A stretch of DNA of 64,000 bases from Syntrophosphaera sp035450685 (GTDB lineage Bacteria; Cloacimonadota; Cloacimonadia; Cloacimonadales; Cloacimonadaceae). The stretch spans positions 62,001-126,000 of the forward strand of contig DAOTNF010000004.1 in the NCBI GenBank assembly GCA_035450685.1, in the 5' to 3' direction. Positions 54,629-63,462 of this stretch are shown here, piece by piece. Position 1 is the stretch's first letter. The number at the start of each line of letters is the position of its first letter. A program made the translations under genes and the position numbers. The notes below the pieces were generated by a model. It was not told the DNA's origin. It was given only the letters and a program-made list of their open reading frames with translations, and ran no database searches.

Positions 54629-55897
54629 TTAACTGTAAAACTTGGTTAGCACCTTGATCATGGCCAGATGGTCTTCCACTCCGGCTGTTTCGCGGGCTGA
54701 ATGCATTGCCCAGAGTGGGTCTCCCACATCCACGACAGGGATGCCCAACTGGGCGGAGACGATCGGACCCACCGTGCTTCCACAGAGCAGGTCGCTACGC
54801 ATCATAAACTTCTGGCAGGGAACTTTGGCAGCTTCGCAAAGGGCGGCGAACCGCTGGGCGCTGGCGGCGGTGGTGGCATATTTGTGCCCCGCCTGCCATT
54901 TGATGACCGGCCCGCCATTCATCACCGGAGAGCAGGACTGCTCGTATTTCTCAGGATAGGAAGGATGGTAGGCGTGTGCCATGTCTGCCGATATCAAAAA
55001 CGAGTTGCTGAGAGCCAGATGCCGTTCCTCGGCGTCCAGTCCCAGGGAAATACCCACACGATCCAAAACCACGGACAGCATGCTTGAACCAGCTCCCTGG
55101 CGGGTTTCGGAACCAATTTCCTCATGATCGTAGAGAACAGCCGCGCAGGTGGCTTTCGGTTTGTCGGATGCCATGATTGCGCTCAGGATCGCGTGGCTCA
55201 TGCCAAGGTTGTCCAGCCTGCCGCTAAACAGCAGATTCCCCTGCAAGCCGCCCAAAGCCGCTTTGGCAAAGTCATAGAGGAACAGCTCCAGTTCTACGAT
55301 CTGCTCCGGCTTCACTTTCAGGGATTTCGCCACAGCCGCTTTGAGAGGATCGCCCTCCTGCCTGCCCACGTCCACGATCGCCTGCAAGTGAACCTGTTTG
55401 TTGTAGATAAAGCCGTTGTTCACTTCCCGGTTCAGATGGATGGCGGCGTTGGGGATCACAGCCACTGGCTTTTGCAGGTCAACGGGCACCACTCTGACCT
55501 CTTTTCCGTAGTTGACGGCAGCCCTTCCGGCGATGCCCAGTTCCCGGTCGATCCAACTGCTGATGATGGGGCCGCCATACACTTCCATTGCCACCCGGGC
55601 GACGTTTCCATCTGTCTTCAGGCTGCTTGGTTTCAGCTTCAGGCCAGGGCTGTCGATATGTGCTGCCGCAAGCTGAAAGCCTGTTTTAGCCAGGGGCTGG
55701 CTGCCTGTCACCAGTGCCACCACACTGGTTTCGCGTTGCAGATAGTATTTCGTGCCTGGTTTCAGCTTCCATTTTTTGCCCTCGTCCAGGGCGGCGAATC
55801 CCCGTTCCTCAAGCCGCTTCACTATTTGCTGGGAGGCTTGAACGGAGGTGGGCGATGCGTCCAAAAAGGACAGCAGATCCCTAATGTAGTTATTCAT
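54629..55897 (-). CDS. M18-family aminopeptidase, ApeB type
   Basis: A dinuclear-zinc exopeptidase of 422 aa, the shorter branch of M18. Metal and catalytic motifs are AAHIDSPGLKLKP, RLDNLG, LYDHEEIGSETRQGAGS with the catalytic Glu pair, and DMAHAYHPSYPEKYE. The final His is in MHSARETAG. A TTGACA 57 nt upstream suggests its own promoter. It differs clearly from the M18 enzyme at 2921. Confidence 0.94.
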   Translation of the reverse strand: MNNYIRDLLSFLDASPTSVQASQQIVKRLEERGFAALDEGKKWKLKPGTKYYLQRETSVVALVTGSQPLAKTGFQLAAAHIDSPGLKLKPSSLKTDGNVARVAMEVYGGPIISSWIDRELGIAGRAAVNYGKEVRVVPVDLQKPVAVIPNAAIHLNREVNNGFIYNKQVHLQAIVDVGRQEGDPLKAAVAKSLKVKPEQIVELELFLYDFAKAALGGLQGNLLFSGRLDNLGMSHAILSAIMASDKPKATCAAVLYDHEEIGSETRQGAGSSMLSVVLDRVGISLGLDAEERHLALSNSFLISADMAHAYHPSYPEKYEQSCSPVMNGGPVIKWQAGHKYATTAASAQRFAALCEAAKVPCQKFMMRSDLLCGSTVGPIVSAQLGIPVVDVGDPLWAMHSARETAGVEDHLAMIKVLTKFYS

Positions 55898-55972
55898 GGA
55901 GTGTTCTCCCTATAATATCTTGTTAGATACTAGGAAAAATATGCCGCTGTTCCTGTCAAAGGTATAATGGCG

Positions 55973-57613
55973 TCAGCGGTACAAATATCTCTTTATCTTC
56001 TGGGTGGGTGTCTTTTGAAAAGGCTCGTTAACGATATGGATCTTGACGATGCGGCTGAAGCTTGCCAACACCTTGTTCACGTTTTGCCGGTTCTCTTCCA
56101 TGATGCGCGGCAGGTCAGCCTCTTTGAGGTGATCCGCGTCCAGGGCATCCATATCCGGATAGATGAGGGCATGCAATTGCCTGTCCCGCTCCAAAACCAG
56201 CGTCTCCCCAACATAGGGAAGGTTGTTCAGCTTTTGCTCCACCAGTTCTGGATAGATATTTTCTCCGCTGGGGCCCAGGATCATGTTCTTTGATCTGCCC
56301 TTCAGGTAGATGAAGCCGTCTTTATCCAGGGTGCCGATATCGCCGGTGTGCAGCCAGCCGTCCACCAGAGTCTCTGCCGTGGCTTCGGGGTTGTTGTAAT
56401 AGCCGCTGAACACCTGGTCGCCTTTGAGCAGCACCTCTCCTGGGATGTTCTGGGGATCAGGTGACAGAATCTTGCATTGCATCCCATCCACGATCTTGCC
56501 ACTGGATTCAAAGCGATGATCGAACCAGTTGGCATAGGAGATCAGGGGACCGCACTCTGTCATGCCGTAGCCGATGGTAAAAGGAAACTTGATTTTCTTC
56601 ATAAAGAGTTCCACTTCCGCGTTCATCGGCGCACCGCCTGTGATCAGCTCCACAATGTTTCCGCCGAAAGCTGCCATCAGCTTACTGTGGATTTTTTTCA
56701 GGATCACGTTTTTGACAAGCGGAATCTTGAGCAGGGCCTTGATCTTTCCGCTCTCCACCTGCGGCTGCAACTGGCGCTTGTAGATCTTTTCGATCAGCAG
56801 GGGAACGGTCAGCACCACATTGGGTTTGAGATCCTGCAGGGCGTTGAGCAGCAGCTTGGGAGCCGGAATCTTGTCCAAAAAATTGATATGATTACCGCGT
56901 GTAACAGGATAGAGCATGTCAAAGGCGCTGGCATAGGCATGCGCAATGGGCAGGAAGGCAAAGACATTGGCGCCGATCTTAAAGCACAGTTTACCCACTG
57001 CAAAGTTCACATTGGCCAGCAAGGAGCGATGGGGAAGCATCACGCCTTTGGAAAATCCCGCGGTGCCGGAGGTGTAAACGATCGAAGCAATATCCTCGTT
57101 GTCACACACATCCGGCGGAGAAAAGCCGGACGGGCCCAGTTTGAGCAATTCTGGCGTATTTTCCAAGGCTGGCAGCAGTTCTTTCTTGTTGTCCACCCGG
57201 TTGACGAGCAGGCGGAAATCTTCCAAAGCAAAAATATACTTTACTTTGCGCAGCTTGTCTTCATCGATCGCTTCAAACTTGTCCCGGTTGATAAACAGCA
57301 GTTCCGAGTCGGAATGGTTTACGATGTATTGCGTATCCTCGGGGGAAAAACTGGCCATGATTGGCACGATGGTGCCGCCGTAGGTGACGGTGGAAAGCCA
57401 GGTCAGAGCCCAGGAACTGGAGTTTTTACCTACCACTGCAACCTTGGAGCCCTTTTTCATGCCACAGGTCTTGTATAATTTGTGTAACCACATGATCCGC
57501 CTGGCAGCATCCCCATAGCTCATGGCTTTTCCGGGGTAGTCGGTGAAGGCTGGCAAGTCCCAGTAAGTCTTTATAGATTCAACAATATACGGAATCAGCT
57601 TGGTATCGGTCAT
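55973..57613 (-). CDS. Long-chain acyl-CoA synthetase (AMP-forming)
   Basis: Activates a fatty or other carboxylic acid to acyl-CoA through an acyl-adenylate. It has YTSGTAGFSKGV (P-loop), then IGYGMTECGPLIS (A5), GWLHTGDIGTLDKDGFIYLKGR-type A7-A8 segments, and a C-terminal Lys in TPTQKIKRYLY. At 546 aa it is closest to FadD-like synthetases. FSKG replaces the common PKG in the P-loop. It could feed fatty-acid use or lipid synthesis; the substrate is not predictable. Confidence 0.9.
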   Translation of the reverse strand: MTDTKLIPYIVESIKTYWDLPAFTDYPGKAMSYGDAARRIMWLHKLYKTCGMKKGSKVAVVGKNSSSWALTWLSTVTYGGTIVPIMASFSPEDTQYIVNHSDSELLFINRDKFEAIDEDKLRKVKYIFALEDFRLLVNRVDNKKELLPALENTPELLKLGPSGFSPPDVCDNEDIASIVYTSGTAGFSKGVMLPHRSLLANVNFAVGKLCFKIGANVFAFLPIAHAYASAFDMLYPVTRGNHINFLDKIPAPKLLLNALQDLKPNVVLTVPLLIEKIYKRQLQPQVESGKIKALLKIPLVKNVILKKIHSKLMAAFGGNIVELITGGAPMNAEVELFMKKIKFPFTIGYGMTECGPLISYANWFDHRFESSGKIVDGMQCKILSPDPQNIPGEVLLKGDQVFSGYYNNPEATAETLVDGWLHTGDIGTLDKDGFIYLKGRSKNMILGPSGENIYPELVEQKLNNLPYVGETLVLERDRQLHALIYPDMDALDADHLKEADLPRIMEENRQNVNKVLASFSRIVKIHIVNEPFQKTPTQKIKRYLYR

Positions 57614-57804
57614 ATCTTTCTCCCGCGCTTATAATCATAATTATACATATATTTACAGACTCCGCCATCAGCAGCCAGGTCTGGCACGCAATCCACAAAC
57701 GCCACTGCTTCCATTCCAGATAACTCTGAGGGGTTATCCTCTGACAATACACCTTGGCGTCAGACGCGCCAACCCCGCCCATCCCCAGAGGGATGCGGAC
57801 GGAT

Positions 57805-58434
57805 TTATTCGGAGTTCTTTTTCTTGAGGTTGTTCTCCTTGAGTGGCGTATCTTCCGAAGCAGCCTTGAGTTCGTGTTTTTGTACGGGTATCCAGATTTC
57901 AACCACTGACTCATCGGAGTCCGCTGCGAAACGCTTGTCATAGGACTCAAACATATCGCCCTTGGCGGGGACAAAGCCAGAGGATGCCAGCCATTCGCCA
58001 AAGATATAGCCATAGGCGGAGCCGATGCCTTTGATGTTGCCAACATAGTCAAAAACGGCATAATCGCCGCCCGGGACATTGTGCAGCATAAACATTTCCG
58101 GCAACTTCTCCGATTCCCTGACCTCCATTCCCACAAAATACTTGTAGCCTTTCTGGGTCTTGGGGTCATAATCCTCTCCGGTAAAGTGGATTCCATAGCA
58201 GCAGTTGCCAACCGGTTCCTTAATCTCGCCCATGAGGGAGTAGAATTTGTTCCAGATTTCTGCCATGGCATTGCCTTCCATGGAGTTTTCTGCTTCCAAG
58301 CCCATCACGGAGAAAGGCTTACGGGCCTCAAACCTGACTTTCATTTGCTTCACGGGCTCCTGCTTTTCTTCCGTCTGGCCTGCCAGGGGGGCAAGCGCCA
58401 GCGAAAGCACAACCAGAGCTATTAACCAACGCAT
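57805..58434 (-). CDS. Exported GyrI-like (SOUL/AraC effector-binding) domain protein
   Basis: About 209 aa. A clear signal peptide (MRWLIALVVLSLALAPLAG) precedes a GyrI-like small-molecule-binding domain with AEIWNKFYSLM, then YFVGMEVRESEKLP, HNVPGGDYAVFDYVG and SVVEIWIPVQ. This fold usually occurs in the cytosol fused to AraC-type regulators or alone; here it would act in the periplasm. The C-terminus is Lys-rich. I chose the ATG at 58434, which has AAGGAG about 9 nt upstream. TTGACA, 17 nt, TATCAT (58473-58501 on the minus strand) is a good promoter. Confidence 0.8.
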   Translation of the reverse strand: MRWLIALVVLSLALAPLAGQTEEKQEPVKQMKVRFEARKPFSVMGLEAENSMEGNAMAEIWNKFYSLMGEIKEPVGNCCYGIHFTGEDYDPKTQKGYKYFVGMEVRESEKLPEMFMLHNVPGGDYAVFDYVGNIKGIGSAYGYIFGEWLASSGFVPAKGDMFESYDKRFAADSDESVVEIWIPVQKHELKAASEDTPLKENNLKKKNSE

Positions 58435-58472
58435 AATGATCACTCCTTACGTCATTGATAGAACTGGGCGGC

Positions 58473-58501
58473 ATGATAGCTGCGCTTGTGTTTGATGTCA
58501 A
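58473..58501 (-). promoter_or_regulatory. Sigma-70-like promoter of the GyrI-like gene
   Basis: Minus strand TTGACA (58496-58501), a 17-nt spacer and TATCAT (58473-58478). The spacing is optimal, and each hexamer differs from consensus by one base at most. Confidence 0.65.
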
Positions 58502-58798
58502 GGAAAATCGGCTATATTTCAAAATATGGGAGTAGATTGTTAATAGCAGATAATTTGATTATTTCAAACAATGCGTTTGTAAGGTCATATCTTACTAATA
58601 AGATACAGGCATGACCGGGAGATGGAACAGGGACAGGCGGATTCAAAAAGGTCTTTCATACTGGAGAAATGGACAGGAATCCATATAGGGTAAGGACGGG
58701 AAACCTGGTTTTTTCCGCTCTGAATCTGGTGTAAAAACCTTCCTACCATACTTGCTTTGCAGAATATAATAAGCTAACTATCCTGATTTTGCTTCATA

Positions 58799-58914
58799 GC
58801 TCCGTCCTTTGCTGCTACTGGCTTTGGTGCCATCATCCTTAGGTCATCCCTCACCGGGTTAAGGATGACCCACGGAAGACAAAGACTTAGCTGCCGGTTG
58901 CAAATGAGGGCCGA
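58799..58914. repeat. MITE-like element, copy 4
   Basis: Left end GCTCCGTCCTTTGC, right end GCAAATGAGGGCC, with an internal palindrome around CATCCTTAGGTCATCC and GGTTAAGGATGACC. It lies just downstream of the restriction gene. Apart from it and the promoter at 58473, 58435-58963 shows no gene. Confidence 0.78.
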
Positions 58915-58963
58915 GTACATGAACGATGGTTTTAACAAAGGTATCTTGTTTTGGATATCCAAG

Positions 58964-59758
58964 TTATGAGATGGTTGTTACACTATCGTACAAATTTACG
59001 ATAGCGCTTTGTTTTACACGAAACTTCGTTCCATGATTATGGCCTGTTCTGGCATCAAAATCAACGAGAACATCACCTTGTTTGATTGCTTCCAGTAACT
59101 TATCAAAAGAAAACGTGTTGAGCATTTTAATGTCGTCGTATAAGTAGTATTCCTGACCGTTTTCTCTCTTTGTTTCAGCTAATATATAAAAGCAGTTTAA
59201 GAGTTTGGTGCCCGCTTTATGCTCTATATCACTAAAACCCCAATAGGGTTGCGGATCGAGTTCGCCCAATCCTGCTCCGGACTTAACTGATTCAAGCCAT
59301 ATTTCATGTCTCTCTGAAACAGCACGACTATTAAAAGATATTTGAAATCTCTTGTTAGCGTAATCAATATTGACCATGAATCCCCTGTCGCTTGGTGAAA
59401 TTGCATCAATAGTCTGCCTAAAGCTCAGTTCACTATCAGGATATTTATTTCCTGCCTCTTTATGCCTCCATCCATACAAGGGAAGAAGCATCTGAGGAAC
59501 AAGCCTTGCATTTCTTGGAGAGGGTTCACAGTGAAAGAGAGTTAATAAAGAGTTAGTTTGTTTGCGCTGGGTTTTTAACTCCCATTCGCCAGCGTTTGCT
59601 ATTGCCAGGTTATTCTCTTTAACGCCTAATAAGTCTTCCAGCGTATTGCCAACACCGCCTGCATTTCCATGCCTTCTATTCTGTACCCAGCCCTTGGCTT
59701 TAATCTTCCTAAGCGACTCTATCACATCTTCTTTCGTGTATGTGGTTATCATAATCAT
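58964..59758 (-). CDS. MvaI/BcnI-type restriction endonuclease
   Basis: 264 aa. GGVGNTLEDLLGVKENNL followed by EWELKTQRK is the MvaI/BcnI catalytic arrangement (Glu, then ELK with the metal-binding acid and Lys). A GHNHGTKFRV segment is near the C-terminus. Known members cut CCWGG or CCSGG as monomers. Its ATG overlaps the methyltransferase stop as ATGA, so the modifying enzyme is translated first. Base composition is low in GC: 20 of 60 bases from 59281. The strand-matched methyltransferase supports an intact pair. Confidence 0.86.
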   Translation of the reverse strand: MIMITTYTKEDVIESLRKIKAKGWVQNRRHGNAGGVGNTLEDLLGVKENNLAIANAGEWELKTQRKQTNSLLTLFHCEPSPRNARLVPQMLLPLYGWRHKEAGNKYPDSELSFRQTIDAISPSDRGFMVNIDYANKRFQISFNSRAVSERHEIWLESVKSGAGLGELDPQPYWGFSDIEHKAGTKLLNCFYILAETKRENGQEYYLYDDIKMLNTFSFDKLLEAIKQGDVLVDFDARTGHNHGTKFRVKQSAIVNLYDSVTTIS

Positions 59759-60651
59759 TCCCTTGGAGGTTTCCAGAAATCTAACAGATATTCAAATGTT
59801 GTACCCATCGTAATGTAATTGCTGGGCCACCCAAATATCCCTATTTTATTGACTATATTGGTTCTGTCCCAAATAATGATATTACGGAGTTCAAATCCTC
59901 TGTTTCTCAACTCTTCAATCAGGTAAGTATGCTGTGTTATCCTCTTGTTTTCCCACCAGAAGTCAGGAACATTGATAACACAATGTGCCTTTTCGCGCAT
60001 AACTGGAAGCAAAGAACTGAAGATATCCCCCATCACAGTCGTCCATTTTTCGATTTCATAAGTACCAAGGTCACGTTCGTCCTGTGAATATTGCTCAATT
60101 TTGTTTAGTTGCTCGTTATTGCGGTCGCGTCTTGACTTATTTTTCCGCTTTCTGTTTAACAGATTCGCATAGGGAGGGGATGTCCAGATAAGACTCACAC
60201 TATCTGGTTCAAGATAATCAGCGATGTTTCTGGCGTCATCCAACACTGCTAATTGCTGACTTGTGTTAAAGATATTATCTGCATTGAGACGTTGATTGCA
60301 TAATTCTATGTATTCTTTTTTTAGATCGAATCCAACTGCATTCCTGTTTAAATCCTGAGCAGCTACAAGTGTTGTGCCGCTTCCCACAAATGGATCGACA
60401 ACTAACTCACCAACATGAGAAAACAGAGATATTACTTTATTAGACAGGCTGATTGGGAAAGTGGCAGGATGAAGTTCTTTATCTCTTATGTCCCTTTTCT
60501 CATAGAAGAATTGCCAAACTCCCAACTGAGATACTAACCACTCCTTAGCCGTCATACAGTTGATATGTGTTGTTGGACAACTACACAAGCGGGTATAGTC
60601 TATTTTGAGTTTTTTAGTGTTTGCTTGTTTAAAAGATACTTGTGCTTCCAT
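59755..60651 (-). CDS. DNA methyltransferase, probably N4-cytosine (partner of MvaI/BcnI-type nuclease)
   Basis: 298 aa. Motif X-like RDKELHPATFP precedes the AdoMet site DPFVGSGTTLVAAQ, and the catalytic motif IV is TSPPYANLLN. The Ser-Pro-Pro-Tyr form and the neighbour fit an m4C methyltransferase of the type that protects MvaI or BcnI sites, though m6A cannot be excluded. AGAGGA precedes its start. It is AT-rich like its partner (24 GC of 60 from 60001), unlike the envelope genes beside it. Confidence 0.88.
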   Translation of the reverse strand: MEAQVSFKQANTKKLKIDYTRLCSCPTTHINCMTAKEWLVSQLGVWQFFYEKRDIRDKELHPATFPISLSNKVISLFSHVGELVVDPFVGSGTTLVAAQDLNRNAVGFDLKKEYIELCNQRLNADNIFNTSQQLAVLDDARNIADYLEPDSVSLIWTSPPYANLLNRKRKNKSRRDRNNEQLNKIEQYSQDERDLGTYEIEKWTTVMGDIFSSLLPVMREKAHCVINVPDFWWENKRITQHTYLIEELRNRGFELRNIIIWDRTNIVNKIGIFGWPSNYITMGTTFEYLLDFWKPPRE

Positions 60652-60725
60652 TTTCGTCCTCTTGGCCTTAAACTCAATCGATAAATCCTAAAATATTACA
60701 AACTTATGAGCCAGTGTAAAATGCT

Positions 60726-60764
60726 ATTATAATCCTACGATACAGTAGTGGCAGATTCTGTCAA
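60726..60764 (-). promoter_or_regulatory. Candidate promoter of the restriction-modification operon
   Basis: Minus strand TTGACA (60759-60764), a 16-nt spacer and TATCGT (60737-60742). A perfect TATAAT at 60726-60731 offers an alternative -10, with CTGCCA 18 nt before it. The start codon is 75 nt after the TATAAT. Confidence 0.4.
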
Positions 60765-60853
60765 TCCAAAACAACGCTTTGCATGAACTTCAATAATCGA
60801 CTTCACATTGGGGACAAAAGGCATACGTAACCGAAATAAACCTCATGGGAATC

Positions 60854-61774
60854 CTACTTTCTCAACATCAGCCACATGAAGAAGGGGCAGCCGACAGCCG
60901 CGGTGATGACGCCCACGGGTAGTTCTATCACAGCGATGTTTTTGGCGATCAGGTCGCAAAGCAGCAGGAAAACGCCGCCGCTAAGCAGTGAGTAGAGGTA
61001 GATCCTCTTTTGTCCGGAAGGGATGAAAAACCTCACGATATGGGGGATGATGAGTCCCACAAAGCCGATGATCCCGGCAAAGGAAACCGTGATCCCGATC
61101 AGCAGTGAGCTTACGATAAAGACCTTCTTTCTCAGTGCGGGAACGTCGATGCCCACGCTGCCCGCGTAGATGTCGCCGCCGCTGAGGATGTCCAGCGCCG
61201 TGGATTTGAAATAGAGCCAGATCATCAGTAGCAGGGAGATGGCCAGCAATCCCAGGAAGAAGTTCCACTCCCGGAAAGTGAATACGTGCCCCAGATTTCC
61301 CATCAAAGTGCCCAGAATAACCATGCTATCCTTTTGAAAGAGATACATCAACAGCGAGATGCCCGCCGAAAAGAACATCCCGGCTATCACGCCCGCGATA
61401 AGCAGCCGGCTGCGGTCGAAGCTGCCTTTGCGGCGAGCCAGTGACCACACCACCAGCAGGGTAATCCCCGCTCCGAGGAAGCCCCCAACCGGCATGAGCA
61501 AAGTGAGTCCCAATACGCCGGTGAGGATAGCGCCGAAGGCCGAACCGGAAGAGACGCCGAGGATATACGGCTCTGCCAGCGGATTGGCCAGCATCAGTTG
61601 ATAGACCGAACCCACGGCGGCCAGAACCATCCCTGTATAAAGGGTCAGGATCAGGCGGGGTAGGCGGATGTTGACGATCACGTTGGCATCCGGAGCCCCG
61701 CTGAAGAGGTAAGCCACGACCACTGCAACGCCCAGCGCCAGAATGATCAGGGGATAGATCAGCCTCCTTGGCAT
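60854..61774 (-). CDS. FecCD/BtuC-type ABC transporter permease
   Basis: 306 aa with about eight to nine membrane helices. It has RLPRLILTLYTGMVLAAVGS, then NPLAEPYILGVSSGSAFGA, GIIGFVGLIIPHIVRFF and the closing ELPVGVITAAVGCPFF, the BtuC/FecCD pattern for import of cobalamin, haem or iron-siderophore complexes. It starts 6 nt after the binding-protein gene. No ATPase gene follows; the restriction-modification pair occupies the downstream position. The true substrate is unknown. Confidence 0.9.
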   Translation of the reverse strand: MPRRLIYPLIILALGVAVVVAYLFSGAPDANVIVNIRLPRLILTLYTGMVLAAVGSVYQLMLANPLAEPYILGVSSGSAFGAILTGVLGLTLLMPVGGFLGAGITLLVVWSLARRKGSFDRSRLLIAGVIAGMFFSAGISLLMYLFQKDSMVILGTLMGNLGHVFTFREWNFFLGLLAISLLLMIWLYFKSTALDILSGGDIYAGSVGIDVPALRKKVFIVSSLLIGITVSFAGIIGFVGLIIPHIVRFFIPSGQKRIYLYSLLSGGVFLLLCDLIAKNIAVIELPVGVITAAVGCPFFMWLMLRK

Positions 61775-61780
61775 GAGTTC

Positions 61781-62629
61781 CTAAAAAGTGTCCAGCAGTT
61801 CACGCAGGCGTTCCATGCCCAGAATTGCCCTGGGTGTGGCACGCTGCATCCAATCCGGATTGATGTCTTTTTCAAAATAGACGCGCTTGTTTCGGATGGC
61901 GGGGATGTCTTGCCAGCCCTTGCGGTTGAGGATGGTTTGCAAGGTTTCCTGCGAGTAGCAGATGATGATATCCGGCTTGGCGGCCACCACATCCTCGGCG
62001 TCAATGCGGCAATAGTCGCGTTCCAGAACGTCGAACACGTTGTTACCGCCGGCGGTCTCGATCAGGTCGCCCACGTAGGAGGCATCCGAGACGCTCATCA
62101 AAGGGTCGCGGTAGATTTCCATGTAAACCCTGGGCCTGGGCTTACCCTCTGAGCGGCGGCGCAGCTCCTCGATCTTGCCTTCCAGTTCTCGGGCCAGTGA
62201 GTTGGCTTCCGCCACCCTGCCGATCTTTTCGCCAATGTGAGTTACAGCGTGGGAGATATCCCTCACCGAGCGTGGATAGATCTGATGCACTGTGTAGCCC
62301 AGTTTGCTGAACTCCTGGGCCAGGGCATCGTGCTCCAGCGAGGAGGTGAAGATCATATCCGGTTTGAGGGCAATCACCGCCTCGCGGTCAACCAGGCCAA
62401 AGTTGCCCACTTTCTTGATCTTAGACAACTGCGGGGGGAAGTCGCATTCCTGGGTGAGGCCCACGATCTGATCCTCCGCGCCCAGGGCGGCGATGATCTC
62501 CGCCACTTCGGGAGAGAGCACCACCAGGCGTGGCTCTGTGGAGCTTGGCGGGGTTTTTTGGCAGGATGAGACTGCACCCACAACCAGCAGGATTATCCCC
62601 AAACTAATGATGCTAAAAGTCTTTCTCAA
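61781..62629 (-). CDS. BtuF-like substrate-binding lipoprotein
   Basis: About 282 aa. Starting at a TTG at 62629, preceded by GAGGTG, gives a lipoprotein signal with Cys near residue 23 (VGAVSSC). The mature domain has LVVLSPEVAEIIAALGAED, then FTSSLEHDALAQEF and the helix linking two lobes, and VYMEIYRDPLMS. This is the BtuF/FecB/TroA-like class III fold that binds cobalamin or iron chelates. An upstream in-frame ATG exists, but it would add about 27 unconserved residues. The TTGACA 76 nt upstream is a possible promoter element. Confidence 0.85.
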   Translation of the reverse strand: MRKTFSIISLGIILLVVGAVSSCQKTPPSSTEPRLVVLSPEVAEIIAALGAEDQIVGLTQECDFPPQLSKIKKVGNFGLVDREAVIALKPDMIFTSSLEHDALAQEFSKLGYTVHQIYPRSVRDISHAVTHIGEKIGRVAEANSLARELEGKIEELRRRSEGKPRPRVYMEIYRDPLMSVSDASYVGDLIETAGGNNVFDVLERDYCRIDAEDVVAAKPDIIICYSQETLQTILNRKGWQDIPAIRNKRVYFEKDINPDWMQRATPRAILGMERLRELLDTF

Positions 62630-62790
62630 AATATCACCTCTGATCTTGTATCCGGGAGCTATCCCGCATTGTGTTCCAATACAAAGCAGGCGGGGCGGGC
62701 AATCTGTCAACTGCTTTTTCCCGATGCCGGGAAGGAAATTGGGCTTGACAAGGCAGCACGCGAATAATTAGGCTGCGCTGCGGGGAAAAT

Positions 62791-63459
62791 ATGAAACAGA
62801 CAAAGCTGACCGACATCTACCGCCTGCTGCTGGAACTCTACGGAAACCGGGGCTGGTGGCCTGGAGAGAACCAGGACGAGATTACCATCGGCGCGATCCT
62901 GGCCCAGAGCGTGGCTTGGAAAAATGTGGAAAAAGCCTTGCGGAACCTGAAACAGAGGGGTGTATGCAGCCTGGCAAAGCTGGTGGAACTGGAGCAGGAC
63001 GAACTGGCCGCCCTGATCGTGCCCACCCTCTATTACAATCAGAAAGCGGAGCGTTTGCAGCGTTTTGCCCGCTATTTCCAGGCTGAGGCGGGGTCAGATT
63101 TCACCAGGCTGTTCAGCGGCGAAATAGACGGCCTGCGCTCGCGGCTGCTTTCCCTGAAAGGACTGGGGCCGGAGACGGTGGATTCGCTGCTGCTCTACGC
63201 GGGCGATAGGCTGGTCTTTGTGGTTGATGCCTATACCCGGCGCTTGCTGTACAGGCTGGGCTTCACCGCGGAAAAAGCGAGTTATGACGAACTGCAGGAC
63301 TACATCTGCAGGCGGATACCCAGGGATTTGGCGCTCTACAAGGACTTTCACGCGCAGATTGTCTGCCTGTGTAAAGACATCTGCAAAGCCAAACCCAGGT
63401 GCGAGGATTGTCCGCTGCGGGAGGTCTGCCAGGCTGGCCGTTCCGGTTCATTTGATTAG
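62791..63459 (+). CDS. Endonuclease III-like (HhH-GPD) DNA glycosylase lacking the catalytic lysine
   Basis: 222 aa. The helix-hairpin-helix LKGLGPETVDS and the Asp in FVVDAYTRR are present. A Cys set, CKAKPRCEDCPLREVC, can hold a 4Fe-4S cluster with C-x5-C-x2-C-x5-C spacing; E. coli Nth has C-x6-C first. The Lys that makes Nth a bifunctional lyase is a Glu here (GPETVD versus GRKTAN). Together with the GWWPGENQDE opening this resembles MagIII-like monofunctional glycosylases. Substrate, for example 3-methyladenine, is inferred. Confidence 0.83.
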   Translation: MKQTKLTDIYRLLLELYGNRGWWPGENQDEITIGAILAQSVAWKNVEKALRNLKQRGVCSLAKLVELEQDELAALIVPTLYYNQKAERLQRFARYFQAEAGSDFTRLFSGEIDGLRSRLLSLKGLGPETVDSLLLYAGDRLVFVVDAYTRRLLYRLGFTAEKASYDELQDYICRRIPRDLALYKDFHAQIVCLCKDICKAKPRCEDCPLREVCQAGRSGSFD

Positions 63460-63462
63460 GGC

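Noticed and set aside
58774..58962. 62-aa minus-strand frame before the restriction gene end
   Set aside because: It is made up mostly of the MITE-like element.
62630..62790. Cobalamin riboswitch before the btuF-like gene
   Set aside because: I do not find the conserved B12-box or the core segments; only unremarkable short hairpins are seen.
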